The notes beneath the pieces are model-generated. The model ran no database searches, was not told where the DNA came from, and saw nothing but the letters and a program-made list of their open reading frames with translations. A stretch of DNA of 41,745 nt from a virus: positions 1 through 41,745 of the IMG/VR virus record IMGVR_UViG_3300034167_000100, one strand, 5' to 3'. This document shows, in pieces, positions 1 through 8,447 of the stretch (its first letter is position 1; each line of letters begins with the position of its first letter). The translations under genes were made by a program, and so were the position numbers.

Positions 1-206
1 CGTCAAGGAACTCGCTGGCAACCACGCCACACAAGCCACACTTGGTCAGCGTCCTACCTACGGGGTCAACCCCATCACGGGGACGCGCAATCTGCTGACC
101 TATACGGAGCAGTTTGATAATGCAATTTGGACGAAAAGTATTGCCACAATAACCGCCAACACTGAAGTTGCCCCAGATGGCACTATGACAGCGGATCGTT
201 TTGTTT
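1..206. repeat. Terminal overlap, left copy (same as 41540-41745)
   Basis: These 206 bases match the last 206 bases of the window except for one substitution, G at 79 against T at 41618. The tail fibre reading frame runs open off the right end and enters here in the same frame. The simplest reading is that the contig is a closed circle (or a circularly permuted/terminally redundant genome) of 41539 bp, with the same stretch sequenced at both ends. The mismatch indicates either variation in the phage population or a sequencing error. Confidence 0.93.
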
Positions 207-1093
207 CGACCGGAGGGGCATATCCGCAGGTTTACCAATACGTTTCAGGGCTTGTGGCTGGGCAGCCCTACACGTTTTCAGTGTGGGTAAAATCTGATGG
301 GACAACACAGGTAGCCCAAACGTTAACTCTTGAAAATTCTTATTCTACCGCTTTTACCCCAACTGCGAATTGGACCCGCATCTCCGTAACCAAAAGCTCT
401 AGCGCGGGCGGCTCTCAAGCGCCAGTTATTCTGACCAACTCTGCAACGGCTCCTGCAAGTTCGTTCTTGATCTGGGGCGCTCAAGTCGAACTAGGCTCCA
501 CAGCCACAGCCTACCAGAAGGTCGTGACGCAATACGAAGTCACAGAGGCTGGCGTTCAGTCTGCATCCTACCTTTTCTTCGACGGCGTGGATGACGGCAT
601 GGTCACGGGTACGATTACACCGGGCATCGACAAGGTGCAGGTGTTCGCTGGGGTGCGGAAGCTGAGTGATGCTGCGACTGCAATCATAGCAGAAACAAGC
701 GTAGATAGTGGAGCGAATGCTGGATCATTTCAGGTAAGAGCGCCAAACGGAGCCTCTAGTGCAAATTATCTTATGGGCGTTAGAGGTTCTGCCGCACAGG
801 CACTTGCGAGCTTTACAACATATACCGCCCCCATAAGCAATATTCTAACTTTGTCTGGTGACTTAGCGGGCGATATTTTTGGTCGTGTAAACTCAGTACA
901 GACTACTATTGTAAATGGAACTGGTGGTGGCAACTTCCTCGCCTACCCGCTCTACCTCGGTCGCCGTGGCGGATCGTCTCTGCCATTCAACGGTCGCCTC
1001 TACAGCCTGATCGTGCGCTTCGGGGCTAACCTCACCACAGGGCAGATCACATCCACCGAAAGCTGGGTCAACGGAAAGACGGGTGCATTCTAA
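1..1093 (+). CDS. Tail fibre / receptor-binding protein, C-terminal part (joined to 40230)
   Basis: This is the downstream part of the gene that starts at 40230. Codons begin at base 2, and the frame is open from the window start to the stop at 1091-1093. Joined across the 206-bp overlap the protein is about 800 aa. Joined residues about 467-609 (bases 89-517) form a beta-sandwich, carbohydrate-binding-like module beginning LLTYTEQFDNA and ending IWGAQVELGSTATAYQ. Residues about 610-800 look like a LamG/concanavalin-type lectin domain (YLFFDGVDDGM near its start and FNGRLYSLIVRF near its end). Such domains in phage tail proteins bind surface glycans. The stop overlaps the next start (TAATG). 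An internal ATG at 185 exists but only because the window cuts the gene; it is not the true start. Confidence 0.8.
   Translation, partial: VKELAGNHATQATLGQRPTYGVNPITGTRNLLTYTEQFDNAIWTKSIATITANTEVAPDGTMTADRFVSTGGAYPQVYQYVSGLVAGQPYTFSVWVKSDGTTQVAQTLTLENSYSTAFTPTANWTRISVTKSSSAGGSQAPVILTNSATAPASSFLIWGAQVELGSTATAYQKVVTQYEVTEAGVQSASYLFFDGVDDGMVTGTITPGIDKVQVFAGVRKLSDAATAIIAETSVDSGANAGSFQVRAPNGASSANYLMGVRGSAAQALASFTTYTAPISNILTLSGDLAGDIFGRVNSVQTTIVNGTGGGNFLAYPLYLGRRGGSSLPFNGRLYSLIVRFGANLTTGQITSTESWVNGKTGAF
89..517 (+). repeat. Carbohydrate-binding-like module, second copy in the tail fibre
   Basis: This segment resembles 40567-41042 of the same gene. The first 45 bases are similar (both encode TEQFDNA followed by a Trp two residues on), and the last 48 bases (470-517 against 40995-41042) match at 44 positions. 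The middle has diverged strongly at both the DNA and protein level. This is a domain duplication with conserved edges and a variable core. Confidence 0.7.
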
Positions 1094-1368
1094 TGGACAT
1101 CGTAACAATCGCTTGCCCGCCTAACTACACCGACAGCAACGTGGTCGAGAATGCGCCGATCTGGTTGGATGCCAACGGCATTGAGTACGCTGTAGCTTCG
1201 GGGCTACTAGAAGGCTACACCTTGGAAGAAGATGGCGAGGTCATCCCCTACATCACAAGCGACCCCATTGAGGCCCAGCCTGACCGCGTGAATGTTGTCG
1301 TCGGCATGGACGGATTAGCTGCTTTAGCTATTATGGGGCTAACTGTAAAGGAAGTTACTGATGTCTAA
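1093..1368 (+). CDS. Small tail-associated protein of unknown function
   Basis: The 91-aa reading frame starts at the ATG overlapping the tail fibre stop and ends eight bases into the next gene, so it is translationally coupled on both sides. The protein is acidic, with no signal peptide, membrane segment or recognised motif. Its position between two fibre genes suggests a role in tail fibre assembly or attachment, but that is inference from context only. No family is recognised. Confidence 0.6.
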   Translation: MDIVTIACPPNYTDSNVVENAPIWLDANGIEYAVASGLLEGYTLEEDGEVIPYITSDPIEAQPDRVNVVVGMDGLAALAIMGLTVKEVTDV

Positions 1369-2374
1369 GAAGCCTACAATCACAACCATCTCTTCAGGGT
1401 ATGCTTCTAATACTCAACTGAATAATAACTTTACAGCTATCCGTGACGCCTTTGACAATACCTTGTCTCTTGACGGATCTACTCCTAACTCCATGACGGC
1501 TGACTTGGACCTTAACGGCAAGGCTCTGCTTAATGTTGGAAACATTGATGCAGATAACCTGACACTTAATGGACAGACTGTTACTGAGCTTACCTCAGTA
1601 CCTGAATGGCGTAGTGCTTGGACTACTGGCAGATCTTACGCTAAGAATGATCTTGTCTCAGAAGCTGGTAATTCCTACATCTGTCTTACAGCGCACACAT
1701 CAGGTACATTCTCTACAGACCTAACTGCTCTTAAGTGGGAACTCTTTGCCGCTAAGGGTGCAGCAGGTGCTGGTACAGGTGATATGCTTGCTGCTAACAA
1801 CCTTTCTGACGTAGCTAACGTAACTACAGCACGAGCTAACCTTGGGGCACAGGCTAACGATGCTACCCTAACTGCTCTTGCTGCTTACAACACCGCTGGC
1901 CTAATCACGCAGACTGCGGCTGATACGTTCACTGGTCGCACCATTACTGGCAACTTGTCGCTGACTGTGACTAACGGCGATGGCGTGTCCGGCAACCCTA
2001 CACTAGCCCCGATCTTGGCATCGCAAGCCGAGGCAGAAGCTGGCACTGATGCGGTCAAACTGATGACGCCGTTAAGGGCAGCACAAGCCATTACTGCACA
2101 AGTTGCAACCGCAACGGCTGGATTGGCTGCGGGTGCGGTTGGGTCGTATATGTTTGGTCAGCCTAACAACACAACCGCATATGCCACTGGAGCAACGATT
2201 GCCGGAAGCCTGCTGTTACCAGTTGGCGCGCAGTCTCTAGATGGCGCACCAGCAACTGCCAGAACAGCAGGAAAGGGGTCGGCACAAGCGGGAACATGGC
2301 GTTGCATGGGAACGCGCTCCACAACTTCTGGGGTAATTGATAACGTAGCAACCCTTTGGTTGAGGATTTCGTGA
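1361..2374 (+). CDS. Tail fibre-like protein with small carbohydrate-binding motif
   Basis: This 337-aa protein has the modular look of phage tail fibres. The N-terminus (about 1-90) is a repetitive, Asn/Leu-rich shaft-type region with [12 protein letters not shown] and [14 protein letters not shown] Trp/Tyr-rich segment at about 84-130 ([11 protein letters not shown], then YICLTAH) resembles the small chitin-binding CBM5/12 fold. A short Gly/Ala stretch follows, and then [21 protein letters not shown], a segment common in tail fibres just before the receptor-binding tip. Codon use changes near base 1890, from the T-ending codons usual in this phage to GC-richer codons, suggesting an acquired C-terminal tip. 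It overlaps both neighbours by a few bases. The match is to the fibre class in general. Confidence 0.72.
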   Translation: MSKKPTITTISSGYASNTQLNNNFTAIRDAFDNTLSLDGSTPNSMTADLDLNGKALLNVGNIDADNLTLNGQTVTELTSVPEWRSAWTTGRSYAKNDLVSEAGNSYICLTAHTSGTFSTDLTALKWELFAAKGAAGAGTGDMLAANNLSDVANVTTARANLGAQANDATLTALAAYNTAGLITQTAADTFTGRTITGNLSLTVTNGDGVSGNPTLAPILASQAEAEAGTDAVKLMTPLRAAQAITAQVATATAGLAAGAVGSYMFGQPNNTTAYATGATIAGSLLLPVGAQSLDGAPATARTAGKGSAQAGTWRCMGTRSTTSGVIDNVATLWLRIS

Positions 2375-2718
2375 TGAACTATCGCAACGCCAAATATATA
2401 GATGGTACACGCATCGACTGTGAAATTGAGCATCCTATCTATGGATGGATTCCGTTTACTTGCGACCCAACGGACACAGGCGCAGCATTTGATGTTGTTG
2501 CGTTATATAATTCAATGATAACTGATCCTGAAACCGCTGCATATGTATATATGCCGCCGCCTTTACCAACCTCTGAGCAACAACAGGCATCCCGTGCAGA
2601 CGCATATAGCGCTGAAGCCGACCCGCTGTACTTCAAAGTCCAGCGTGGCGAGGCAACGAACGATGAATGGCTGGCCAAGGTCGCAGAGATCAAGGCCCGT
2701 TTCCCTTACTCCATCTGA
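2374..2718 (+). CDS. Tail fibre accessory / assembly-type protein
   Basis: The 114-aa protein starts at ATG 2374, which overlaps the stop of the upstream fibre gene (TGATG) and lies 7 bases after a GAGGA ribosome site; an in-frame GTG at 2356 is possible but less well placed. The C-terminal segment ADPLYFKVQRGEATNDEWL followed by KVAEIKARFPY is of a type seen in many phage proteins encoded directly after tail fibre genes, which are often fibre chaperones or distal attachments. The specific function here is not known. Confidence 0.6.
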   Translation: MNYRNAKYIDGTRIDCEIEHPIYGWIPFTCDPTDTGAAFDVVALYNSMITDPETAAYVYMPPPLPTSEQQQASRADAYSAEADPLYFKVQRGEATNDEWLAKVAEIKARFPYSI

Positions 2719-2749
2719 CTTAACCTAAGTCCCAGCAAGGCTCTAATAA

Positions 2750-2995
2750 ATGCAACAAGAAACTAGCCTTCTTGAGTTAGCCAAACTACTCCTTCAGTTT
2801 GCTGTACTTCCTATTGGCGCATTTATGTGGATGCACTTTAAGATGACTCAGGTACATGAGACTGAAATTGCTGTGATGAAGTCTGAGTTTGCTCTTACTA
2901 AAGAGAATCATGATAGGGAACTGAAAGAAATCAAAGAGGGGTTCAAAGCTGTCCTCTCAAAGTTAGACGAGATCCAGAAGGACTTCCGTAAGTGA
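2750..2995 (+). CDS. Small membrane protein with coiled coil, lysis cassette
   Basis: This 81-aa protein has one hydrophobic segment at about residues 10-28 (LAKLLLQFAVLPIGAFMWM) followed by a charged, heptad-like helix (about 32-80) rich in Glu and Lys. The topology resembles XhlA-type or holin-accessory proteins. It ends 4 bases inside the endolysin gene (GTGA overlap), which ties it to lysis. It could be a pinholin or antiholin partner, since a separate two-segment holin candidate lies at 3537. Confidence 0.6.
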   Translation: MQQETSLLELAKLLLQFAVLPIGAFMWMHFKMTQVHETEIAVMKSEFALTKENHDRELKEIKEGFKAVLSKLDEIQKDFRK

Positions 2996-3537
2996 ATATT
3001 AACCAAGCTACTATCAACCTTGTTAAAGAGTTTGAGGGATGCAAACTTGAGGCATACCAAGACATCGTTGGTGTATGGACTATTGGCTACGGCACGACTG
3101 AAGGTGCTGGCCTAGGTGTGGTTCCTAAACCTGGTATGAAGATTACTCAAGAAGAGGCTGAACTGCTCTTGATGTCAGGTCTGAAGAAGTTCGCTGATCA
3201 GATCAAGCCTAAGTTTATGCGTCAAGTTAACGACAACCAATTCGGGGCGTTGCTGTCCTTAGCCTACAACATCGGCCCTTATGCCTTCTCTCGTTCATCC
3301 GCTTTACACATGGTAAATGATGGGCAGTTCATCCAGGCTGCTGACGCTATCCGTTTGTGGAACAAAGCTGGTGGGCAAGTGAACAAAGGTCTTGTTCGTC
3401 GTAGGGAAGCTGAGCGTAAGCTCTTCCTAACCCCTACCTTTACAGTAGCAGACTTACACCCACAAGAACCTACTCAAGTTAAACCTAAACAGTCCTTCAC
3501 ACGCAGCGTACTAGCTGCCCTATTTGGAGTAAAGTAA
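2992..3537 (+). CDS. Endolysin, GH24 lysozyme (muramidase)
   Basis: The 181-aa protein cleaves the MurNAc-GlcNAc bond of peptidoglycan. The T4-lysozyme-type catalytic triad is visible: Glu15 in FEG, Asp24 in AYQD and Thr30 in WTIGYG, with the same 9- and 6-residue spacings as T4 E11/D20/T26. A second conserved region, QFGALLSLAYNIG, lies at about 82-94, and RREAERKLF follows near 137. There is no signal peptide, so export depends on the holin. The start is GTG, overlapping the upstream stop. The last 35 residues are a Pro/Gln-rich tail not needed for the fold. Confidence 0.93.
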   Translation: MNINQATINLVKEFEGCKLEAYQDIVGVWTIGYGTTEGAGLGVVPKPGMKITQEEAELLLMSGLKKFADQIKPKFMRQVNDNQFGALLSLAYNIGPYAFSRSSALHMVNDGQFIQAADAIRLWNKAGGQVNKGLVRRREAERKLFLTPTFTVADLHPQEPTQVKPKQSFTRSVLAALFGVK

Positions 3538-3707
3538 TGTCCTCAATCGAAATCGGTGGTATTGCTCGTGCCCTCGTAGCAGCTCTTGGTGGCTACCTCG
3601 TGGGCCAAGGCTTAATTGACGCTGAGACTGCAACGACTGTTGGTGGTGCAATCACTACTATCATAGTTGCCCTCTGGTCTGTCTTGTCCAAGCGTAAAAC
3701 AGTCTAA
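3537..3707 (+). CDS. Putative holin (56 aa)
   Basis: A short frame starts at the ATG overlapping the endolysin stop (TAATG) and ends TAA at 3705-3707. The protein has two hydrophobic segments, about residues 8-26 (GIARALVAALGGYLVGQGL) and 35-50 (VGGAITTIIVALWSVL), separated by an acidic turn (IDAET), and a short basic tail SKRK. The size, topology and place between endolysin and spanins fit small class II-type holins of marine phages, which form membrane lesions that release the endolysin. Confidence 0.75.
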   Translation: MSSIEIGGIARALVAALGGYLVGQGLIDAETATTVGGAITTIIVALWSVLSKRKTV

Positions 3708-3712
3708 TCCCT

Positions 3713-3949
3713 ATGATCTACTCGTACATCTGTAGCCTCCTTACAAGGGCCATAGGAGCAGTAGCCTTGCTTTGGGCTACATGGGTAGCAGGGAAGCGTA
3801 GTGAGCGTCAGGAGGCCACTGTACGGGCCGCTACGGCCTATGTGGACACTAGGAAGGATATAGACCATGCGACAGACGATCTTGGTGATGATCCTGCTGT
3901 TCTCCGTGAGTGGTTGCGCGAACGTGGTAAACCAACAGGCCGTATGTGA
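3713..3949 (+). CDS. Rz-like inner-membrane spanin
   Basis: This 78-aa protein has an N-terminal membrane anchor (about residues 8-26, LLTRAIGAVALLWATWVAG), then a charged helical periplasmic domain (KRSERQEATVRAATAYVDT). This is the i-spanin layout. It is shorter than lambda Rz. The next gene starts inside it in another frame, which is the classical embedded Rz/Rz1 arrangement. Together the two would bridge and fuse the inner and outer membranes in the last step of lysis, implying a Gram-negative host. Confidence 0.8.
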   Translation: MIYSYICSLLTRAIGAVALLWATWVAGKRSERQEATVRAATAYVDTRKDIDHATDDLGDDPAVLREWLRERGKPTGRM

Positions 3950-4070
3950 CGGTACGGCTAGTGTACGTACAGAACACGCTAACGCTCTAGCCCTGGATGG
4001 TGGAGATAAGTCTGTCGTTACTGGAGCTAAGCTGATCGCCTCTATCGACGCTGCCTGTAAAGGGTATTGA
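3867..4070 (+). CDS. Rz1-like outer-membrane spanin lipoprotein
   Basis: This 67-aa frame starts inside the i-spanin gene in a shifted frame and runs past its end. Residues 1-16 form a lipoprotein signal peptide with a hydrophobic core (TILVMILLF), and the lipobox V-S-G-C places the lipidated cysteine at residue 17. The mature part is about 50 aa and contains two further cysteines. It is the o-spanin partner. The last codons overlap the -35 box of the next promoter. Confidence 0.82.
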   Translation: MRQTILVMILLFSVSGCANVVNQQAVCDGTASVRTEHANALALDGGDKSVVTGAKLIASIDAACKGY

Positions 4071-4095
4071 CAACTTAAAAGATGTGTTGTATAAT
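4067..4095 (+). promoter_or_regulatory. Consensus sigma70 promoter before the large terminase
   Basis: TTGACA at 4067-4072 and TATAAT at 4090-4095, both perfect, are separated by 17 bases. Transcription should start near 4102, some 27 bases before the terminase ATG. The match shows that host sigma70 RNA polymerase is used for the head genes. Confidence 0.88.
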
Positions 4096-4128
4096 TGCCA
4101 CACATAGACAGTTAAGGTTACATTTTAC

Positions 4129-5667
4129 ATGAACGCTACTGTAGACCAGATCAGAGCGGCTGCTGAGAATGACTTGGAAACCTTCATTCGTCTAGTAGCT
4201 CCTGACCAGATGCTAGGTCAGTGTCATACAGATCTTATCTCTTGGTGGATTCGTCAAGAACATAAGACACATCAACTTGTTCTGTTCCCTCGTGACCATC
4301 AGAAGTCTCGTATGGTAGCGTACCGTGTAGTCTGGGAACTTACTAAAGATCCTACGCTACGTGTGCTGTACATCTCTGCTACTGCTAACCTTGCAGAGAA
4401 GCAGTTAGGCTTTATGAAGGGTATCTTTACTTGTGATGCTTATCGTAGGTACTGGCCTGATCATGTGAATGCAGACGAAGGTAAACGGTCTAAGTGGACT
4501 AACTCTGAGATTGCCTTAGATCACCCTATCCGTAAGAAGGAGAATGTTCGTGATCCTTCTATCTTCACTGGTGGTCTGACTACTTCTCTAACTGGTATGC
4601 ACTGTGACATCGCTGTACTTGATGACGTAGTTGTATACGAGAACGCATACTCAGGTGAGGGTCGAGGTAAGGTTAAGAGCCAGTACTCCCTGCTCTCCTC
4701 CATTGAAGGTGCGAATGCTAAGGAGTGGGTTGTCGGTACTCGTTACCACCCCGCTGATTTGTACAACGACCTCATGTCTATGGCTGAGGATATCTACGAC
4801 AAAGAGTTCAATAAGGTTGCTGAAGAAAGCATCTATGAAGTCTTTGAGAGAGCAGTAGAAGAAAATGGTGACGGTACTGGACAGTTCCTCTGGCCCCGTC
4901 AACAACGTAAAGATGGTAAGTGGTTTGGTTTCGATGCCCAGATCTTGGCTAAGAAACGTGGACAGTACTTGGACAAAGGACAGTTCAGGGCACAGTACTA
5001 CAACAACCCATCTGACCCTGACAACGTACCAGTAGGTAGCGACAAGTTTCAGTACTACGACCGTAAGTTCCTGAGACTTGAGAATGGCTACTGGTTCTAC
5101 AAAGAGAACCGTCTTAACGTCTTTGCTGCTGTAGACTTTGCATTTAGTTTGGGTAAGCGTTCTGACTCTACTGCCATTGTCGTTATCGGTGTTGACTCAG
5201 AGAACAACGTACTGGTCCTAGACATTGATCGCTTTAAGACTGATCGTATCATTGAGTACTTTGAGCATATCCTAGTACTGTCTAACAAGTGGTCGTTCAG
5301 GAAGATGAGGGCTGAAGTTACCGTTGCTCAGGTAGCAATCGTTAAGCAGCTTAAGGAACTAATCAAGCAGCACGGTCTATCTATTAGTATCGAAGAGTAT
5401 CGCCCTAACAAGCATCAAGGCAACAAGCAAGAACGTATCGCTTCTATTCTTGAACCTCGTTACGACAATATGCAGATGTGGCACTATCGTGGTGGCAACA
5501 TCCAGATCCTAGAAGAAGAACTATCTACACGTAACCCTGCTCACGATGACGTAATCGACGCTCTAGCTTCTGTAGTTGATATGGCTATTGCTCCAAGTAA
5601 GACTATCCACAGACAACGTAAGAGTAATGTGGTTTGGTCATCACACAAGTTCCGAGGTGCGGCATAA
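4129..5667 (+). CDS. terL: Terminase large subunit (TerL)
   Basis: This 512-aa packaging motor has the two expected domains. The N-terminal ATPase carries a degenerate Walker A at about 54-61 (PRDHQKSR) and Walker B at 160-166 (DIAVLDD). The C-terminal RNase H-type nuclease carries Asp336 in AAVDFAF and the acidic pair Asp473/Asp474 plus Asp477 in HDDVIDAL. It translocates DNA into the prohead through the portal and cuts concatemers. It is the first gene after a consensus promoter, and its stop overlaps the portal start. The small subunit candidate is encoded far away at 39668, although on the same strand of the circle. Confidence 0.93.
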   Translation: MNATVDQIRAAAENDLETFIRLVAPDQMLGQCHTDLISWWIRQEHKTHQLVLFPRDHQKSRMVAYRVVWELTKDPTLRVLYISATANLAEKQLGFMKGIFTCDAYRRYWPDHVNADEGKRSKWTNSEIALDHPIRKKENVRDPSIFTGGLTTSLTGMHCDIAVLDDVVVYENAYSGEGRGKVKSQYSLLSSIEGANAKEWVVGTRYHPADLYNDLMSMAEDIYDKEFNKVAEESIYEVFERAVEENGDGTGQFLWPRQQRKDGKWFGFDAQILAKKRGQYLDKGQFRAQYYNNPSDPDNVPVGSDKFQYYDRKFLRLENGYWFYKENRLNVFAAVDFAFSLGKRSDSTAIVVIGVDSENNVLVLDIDRFKTDRIIEYFEHILVLSNKWSFRKMRAEVTVAQVAIVKQLKELIKQHGLSISIEEYRPNKHQGNKQERIASILEPRYDNMQMWHYRGGNIQILEEELSTRNPAHDDVIDALASVVDMAIAPSKTIHRQRKSNVVWSSHKFRGAA

Positions 5668-7412
5668 TGAGCGGCGAAACTATTGACATCATGCACGTAC
5701 TAGGGCCAGACAACTTGGCTGTAGAGATTGCTAATCGTTGGCGTGAGTGGTCTGAGCTTCGTGTTAGCTGGACAGAAGAGAAGAAAGAACTTCGTAACTA
5801 TCTGTACGCTACCGACACTAAGACTACAGGTAACGCAGTTCTTCCTTGGTCTAACACTACGACCACTCCTAAGCTTACGCAGATCATGGATAACCTCCAT
5901 GCTAACTACTTCGCTACTCTGTTTCCTCAGCAGAAGTGGATGCGCTTTGAACCTGCTGATAGTGCGAGCAACAAGCGTACTAAGATTGACACCATCCAAT
6001 CCTTTATGGAGAACAAGGTACGTCAGTCTGACTTTGTGAACACAGCCTCTGATCTTCTCTATGATTGGATTCAGTACGGTAACTGCTTTGCTACTGTTGA
6101 GTATGAGTCGAACATTGTTAGCAAAGAAGATGGTTCCTTCAATATCGCTTATGAAGGTCCACGGGTAGTACGTGTGTCGCCATATGACATCGTATTCAAT
6201 CCTACTGCATCTTCCTTCCTTAAGACTCCTAAAATCATCAAGAGTATCTTGACCCTAGGTGAGATCAAGAAGAAGGTAGAAGCTGATCCGTCTAATGCTC
6301 ACTTCAAACAAGTCTTGGACAAGATGCTCCATGCTCGTGCTTACGTAGGCAATAGTGATGGTATGTTGGACAAAGCATCTGGCTTCATTGCTGATGGCTT
6401 CTCGTCTATCCAGCACTACTACGAGTCTAACTTTGTTGAAGTGCTTACCTTCTACGGTGACCTCTTTGACTACAACGAACAGACCCTCTGGACTGATCGT
6501 ATCATTACCGTTGTTGATCGTGCGTACATCATCAGCAACCAAGAGAACCCTAGCTGGCTTGGTCACTCCCCCATCTTCCATGCTGGCTGGCGTCCTCGTC
6601 CTGACAACCTATACGCTATGGGTCCGTTGGATAACTTGGTAGGTATGCAGTTCCGTATCGACCATCTGGAGAACCTGAAGGCTGACGTTTTCGACCAGAT
6701 TGCTTACCCTATTATGAAGATTCGTGGTGACGTAGAAGACTTCGACTTCGAACCAGGCGCACGTATCTACCTAGGCGAAGAAGGTGACGTAGGCTACTTG
6801 CAACCTGACAGCACTGCTCTCCAAGCTGACCTTCAAATTCAAATCCTTGAAGCTAAGATGGAGGAGATGGCTGGCGCTCCTAAGCAAGCTATGGGTATCC
6901 GTACTCCTGGTGAGAAGACTGCCTTCGAAGTACAGAGCCTACAGAACTCAGCCTCTCGTATCTTTGAACACAAGACGGCACACTTCGAGCGTACCTTCCT
7001 TGAGCCTGTCCTGAATGCTATGCTTGAGTGTGGTCGTCGTAACCTCTCCTCTACTCAGTCGTTGCGTATGGTTGATCCTACGACAGGCAACACCTTCTTC
7101 AGGGACATCACTAAAGAAGACATCGTGGGTAGTGGTAAGATCAGTGCTGTTGGTGCGCGTCACTTTGCTGAACGTGCAAGGCGTGTACAGAACCTTACCC
7201 AACTGTACCAGATCAAGTTGTCTGATCCGACTGTGGCTGCTCACCTCTCAGGTAAAGAGTTTGCTCGTATCATGGCAGAAGAACTTGGTGAGGCTAAGTT
7301 GTTTGCAGAGAACATTATGATTAGCGAACAACTTGAAACCCAACAGGCTGGTCAAGAAGCTGAAATGAAGAACCAAGACCAGCTTATGCAAGCTCAACAG
7401 ATGGGTCTTTAA
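5667..7412 (+). CDS. Portal protein
   Basis: The 581-aa protein is the predicted dodecameric head portal through which DNA enters and leaves. The start is the ATG overlapping the terminase stop (TAATG) rather than a GTG 33 bases upstream. Features typical of podovirus portals are the N-terminal ELRNYLYATDTK and VLPWSNTTTTPKLTQIM segments and a long helical C-terminal region ending in a Gln/Met-rich tail (about 550-581). The order terL-portal-small gene-scaffold-capsid supports the call. Confidence 0.88.
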   Translation: MSGETIDIMHVLGPDNLAVEIANRWREWSELRVSWTEEKKELRNYLYATDTKTTGNAVLPWSNTTTTPKLTQIMDNLHANYFATLFPQQKWMRFEPADSASNKRTKIDTIQSFMENKVRQSDFVNTASDLLYDWIQYGNCFATVEYESNIVSKEDGSFNIAYEGPRVVRVSPYDIVFNPTASSFLKTPKIIKSILTLGEIKKKVEADPSNAHFKQVLDKMLHARAYVGNSDGMLDKASGFIADGFSSIQHYYESNFVEVLTFYGDLFDYNEQTLWTDRIITVVDRAYIISNQENPSWLGHSPIFHAGWRPRPDNLYAMGPLDNLVGMQFRIDHLENLKADVFDQIAYPIMKIRGDVEDFDFEPGARIYLGEEGDVGYLQPDSTALQADLQIQILEAKMEEMAGAPKQAMGIRTPGEKTAFEVQSLQNSASRIFEHKTAHFERTFLEPVLNAMLECGRRNLSSTQSLRMVDPTTGNTFFRDITKEDIVGSGKISAVGARHFAERARRVQNLTQLYQIKLSDPTVAAHLSGKEFARIMAEELGEAKLFAENIMISEQLETQQAGQEAEMKNQDQLMQAQQMGL

Positions 7413-7651
7413 TGCAAGCTAAATGGCTTAGTGGACTTAATGGTCCAGATCGTGATCGTCGTAAAGTTGAGGTTATGGGATACCGTAACGCCTTTGATGA
7501 TCTAAGACAGATTCTCGAACAGCACTACTTAAAGCGTGATGCTGTACGTGATTACTCCCTTGGTTGGGAGTACAAGCAGGTGGCGGTCAATGAGTACAAC
7601 GCAGTCCTTGACGACATCTTAAACCTAATCGACCTTAACCGTAAGGAATAA
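7412..7651 (+). CDS. Small hypothetical protein between portal and scaffold
   Basis: This 79-aa protein starts at the ATG overlapping the portal stop. It is charged, with no membrane segment. The centre (FDDLRQILEQHYLKRDAV) and C-terminus (NAVLDDILNLIDL) are probably helical. It sits between portal and scaffold in the head operon, so a head-assembly role is likely but not shown. No family is recognised. Confidence 0.6.
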   Translation: MQAKWLSGLNGPDRDRRKVEVMGYRNAFDDLRQILEQHYLKRDAVRDYSLGWEYKQVAVNEYNAVLDDILNLIDLNRKE

Positions 7652-7653
7652 CA

Positions 7654-8430
7654 ATGAGTGTATTTGACCAAGCCCAGCAACCTGAGGGCACAAGTCAATC
7701 AGCAGAGCAACAAGCTAAGACTACTGAACAACAGGAGTCGTATCTAGCTAAGCTCGTCGCGGTAAAGGGCGACAACTGGAAAGATCCTGAAGTGCTAGCC
7801 AAAGGCAAACTTGAAGCTGATGGTTACATTAAGACTCTTGAGGAACAACTCGCAGCAATGCGTGAAGACCTTGGGAAGCAGGAGTACTCTAAACAGTTGC
7901 TCGACCAGCTACAGAATAAGGCCACGGCCCCTACCAACGTGAATACTGTAGTACCCAAAAAGAATAATGGTAGCACTGATACTGACGGCAATACCCAGCC
8001 CCAAGTGAGTGAGGAATCCCTAAAGAGCCTTGTTGAACAGACACTGACCAACCGTGAGAAAGAGTCTACTGTAAAGCAGAACCTTTCCCTAGTTGATACG
8101 GAGTTGGAGAAAGCCTATGGCACTGAAGCTGTAAGCGTTATCCAGAAGAAGGCAACTGAACTAGGTATGTCGGTACAGCGTATGCAAGAGATTGCTGCTG
8201 AATCCCCTACCGCTTTCTTTGCTCTGCTAGGTGAACAGAAGAAATCCTTTAGCCCTATGGTACAAGGATCTATTCGCACTGAGGGTGTCAATATGCAAGC
8301 TTCGACGGAACGTACTTGGTCCTACTACCAAGCCCTTCGTCGGGAAAACAAAACCCTGTACTTCAGCCCCAAGGTACAACAACAGTTGATGCTTGATCGC
8401 CAACGACTTGGGACTAAGTTCGGTCTTTAA
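7654..8430 (+). CDS. Capsid assembly scaffolding protein
   Basis: The 258-aa protein is rich in Gln, Glu and Lys, with predicted coiled-coil stretches (about 58-90 and 115-160), low-complexity linkers and a basic C-terminal end (LMLDRQRLGTKF). Its position directly upstream of the major capsid gene, its composition and its size fit podovirus scaffolds, which drive prohead assembly and leave before or during packaging. The call rests on position and composition rather than a specific motif. Confidence 0.78.
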   Translation: MSVFDQAQQPEGTSQSAEQQAKTTEQQESYLAKLVAVKGDNWKDPEVLAKGKLEADGYIKTLEEQLAAMREDLGKQEYSKQLLDQLQNKATAPTNVNTVVPKKNNGSTDTDGNTQPQVSEESLKSLVEQTLTNREKESTVKQNLSLVDTELEKAYGTEAVSVIQKKATELGMSVQRMQEIAAESPTAFFALLGEQKKSFSPMVQGSIRTEGVNMQASTERTWSYYQALRRENKTLYFSPKVQQQLMLDRQRLGTKFGL

Positions 8431-8447
8431 TTTAACGGAGAGAATCT

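Noticed and set aside
1-206. The end repeat as a physical direct terminal repeat
   Set aside because: It lies in the middle of a continuous fibre gene and contains a mismatch, so circular closure or read overlap is more likely than packaged terminal repeats.
5634-5667. Earlier GTG start for the portal protein
   Set aside because: It overlaps the terminase gene and lacks a ribosome site; the ATG in the TAATG overlap is the pattern used throughout this genome.
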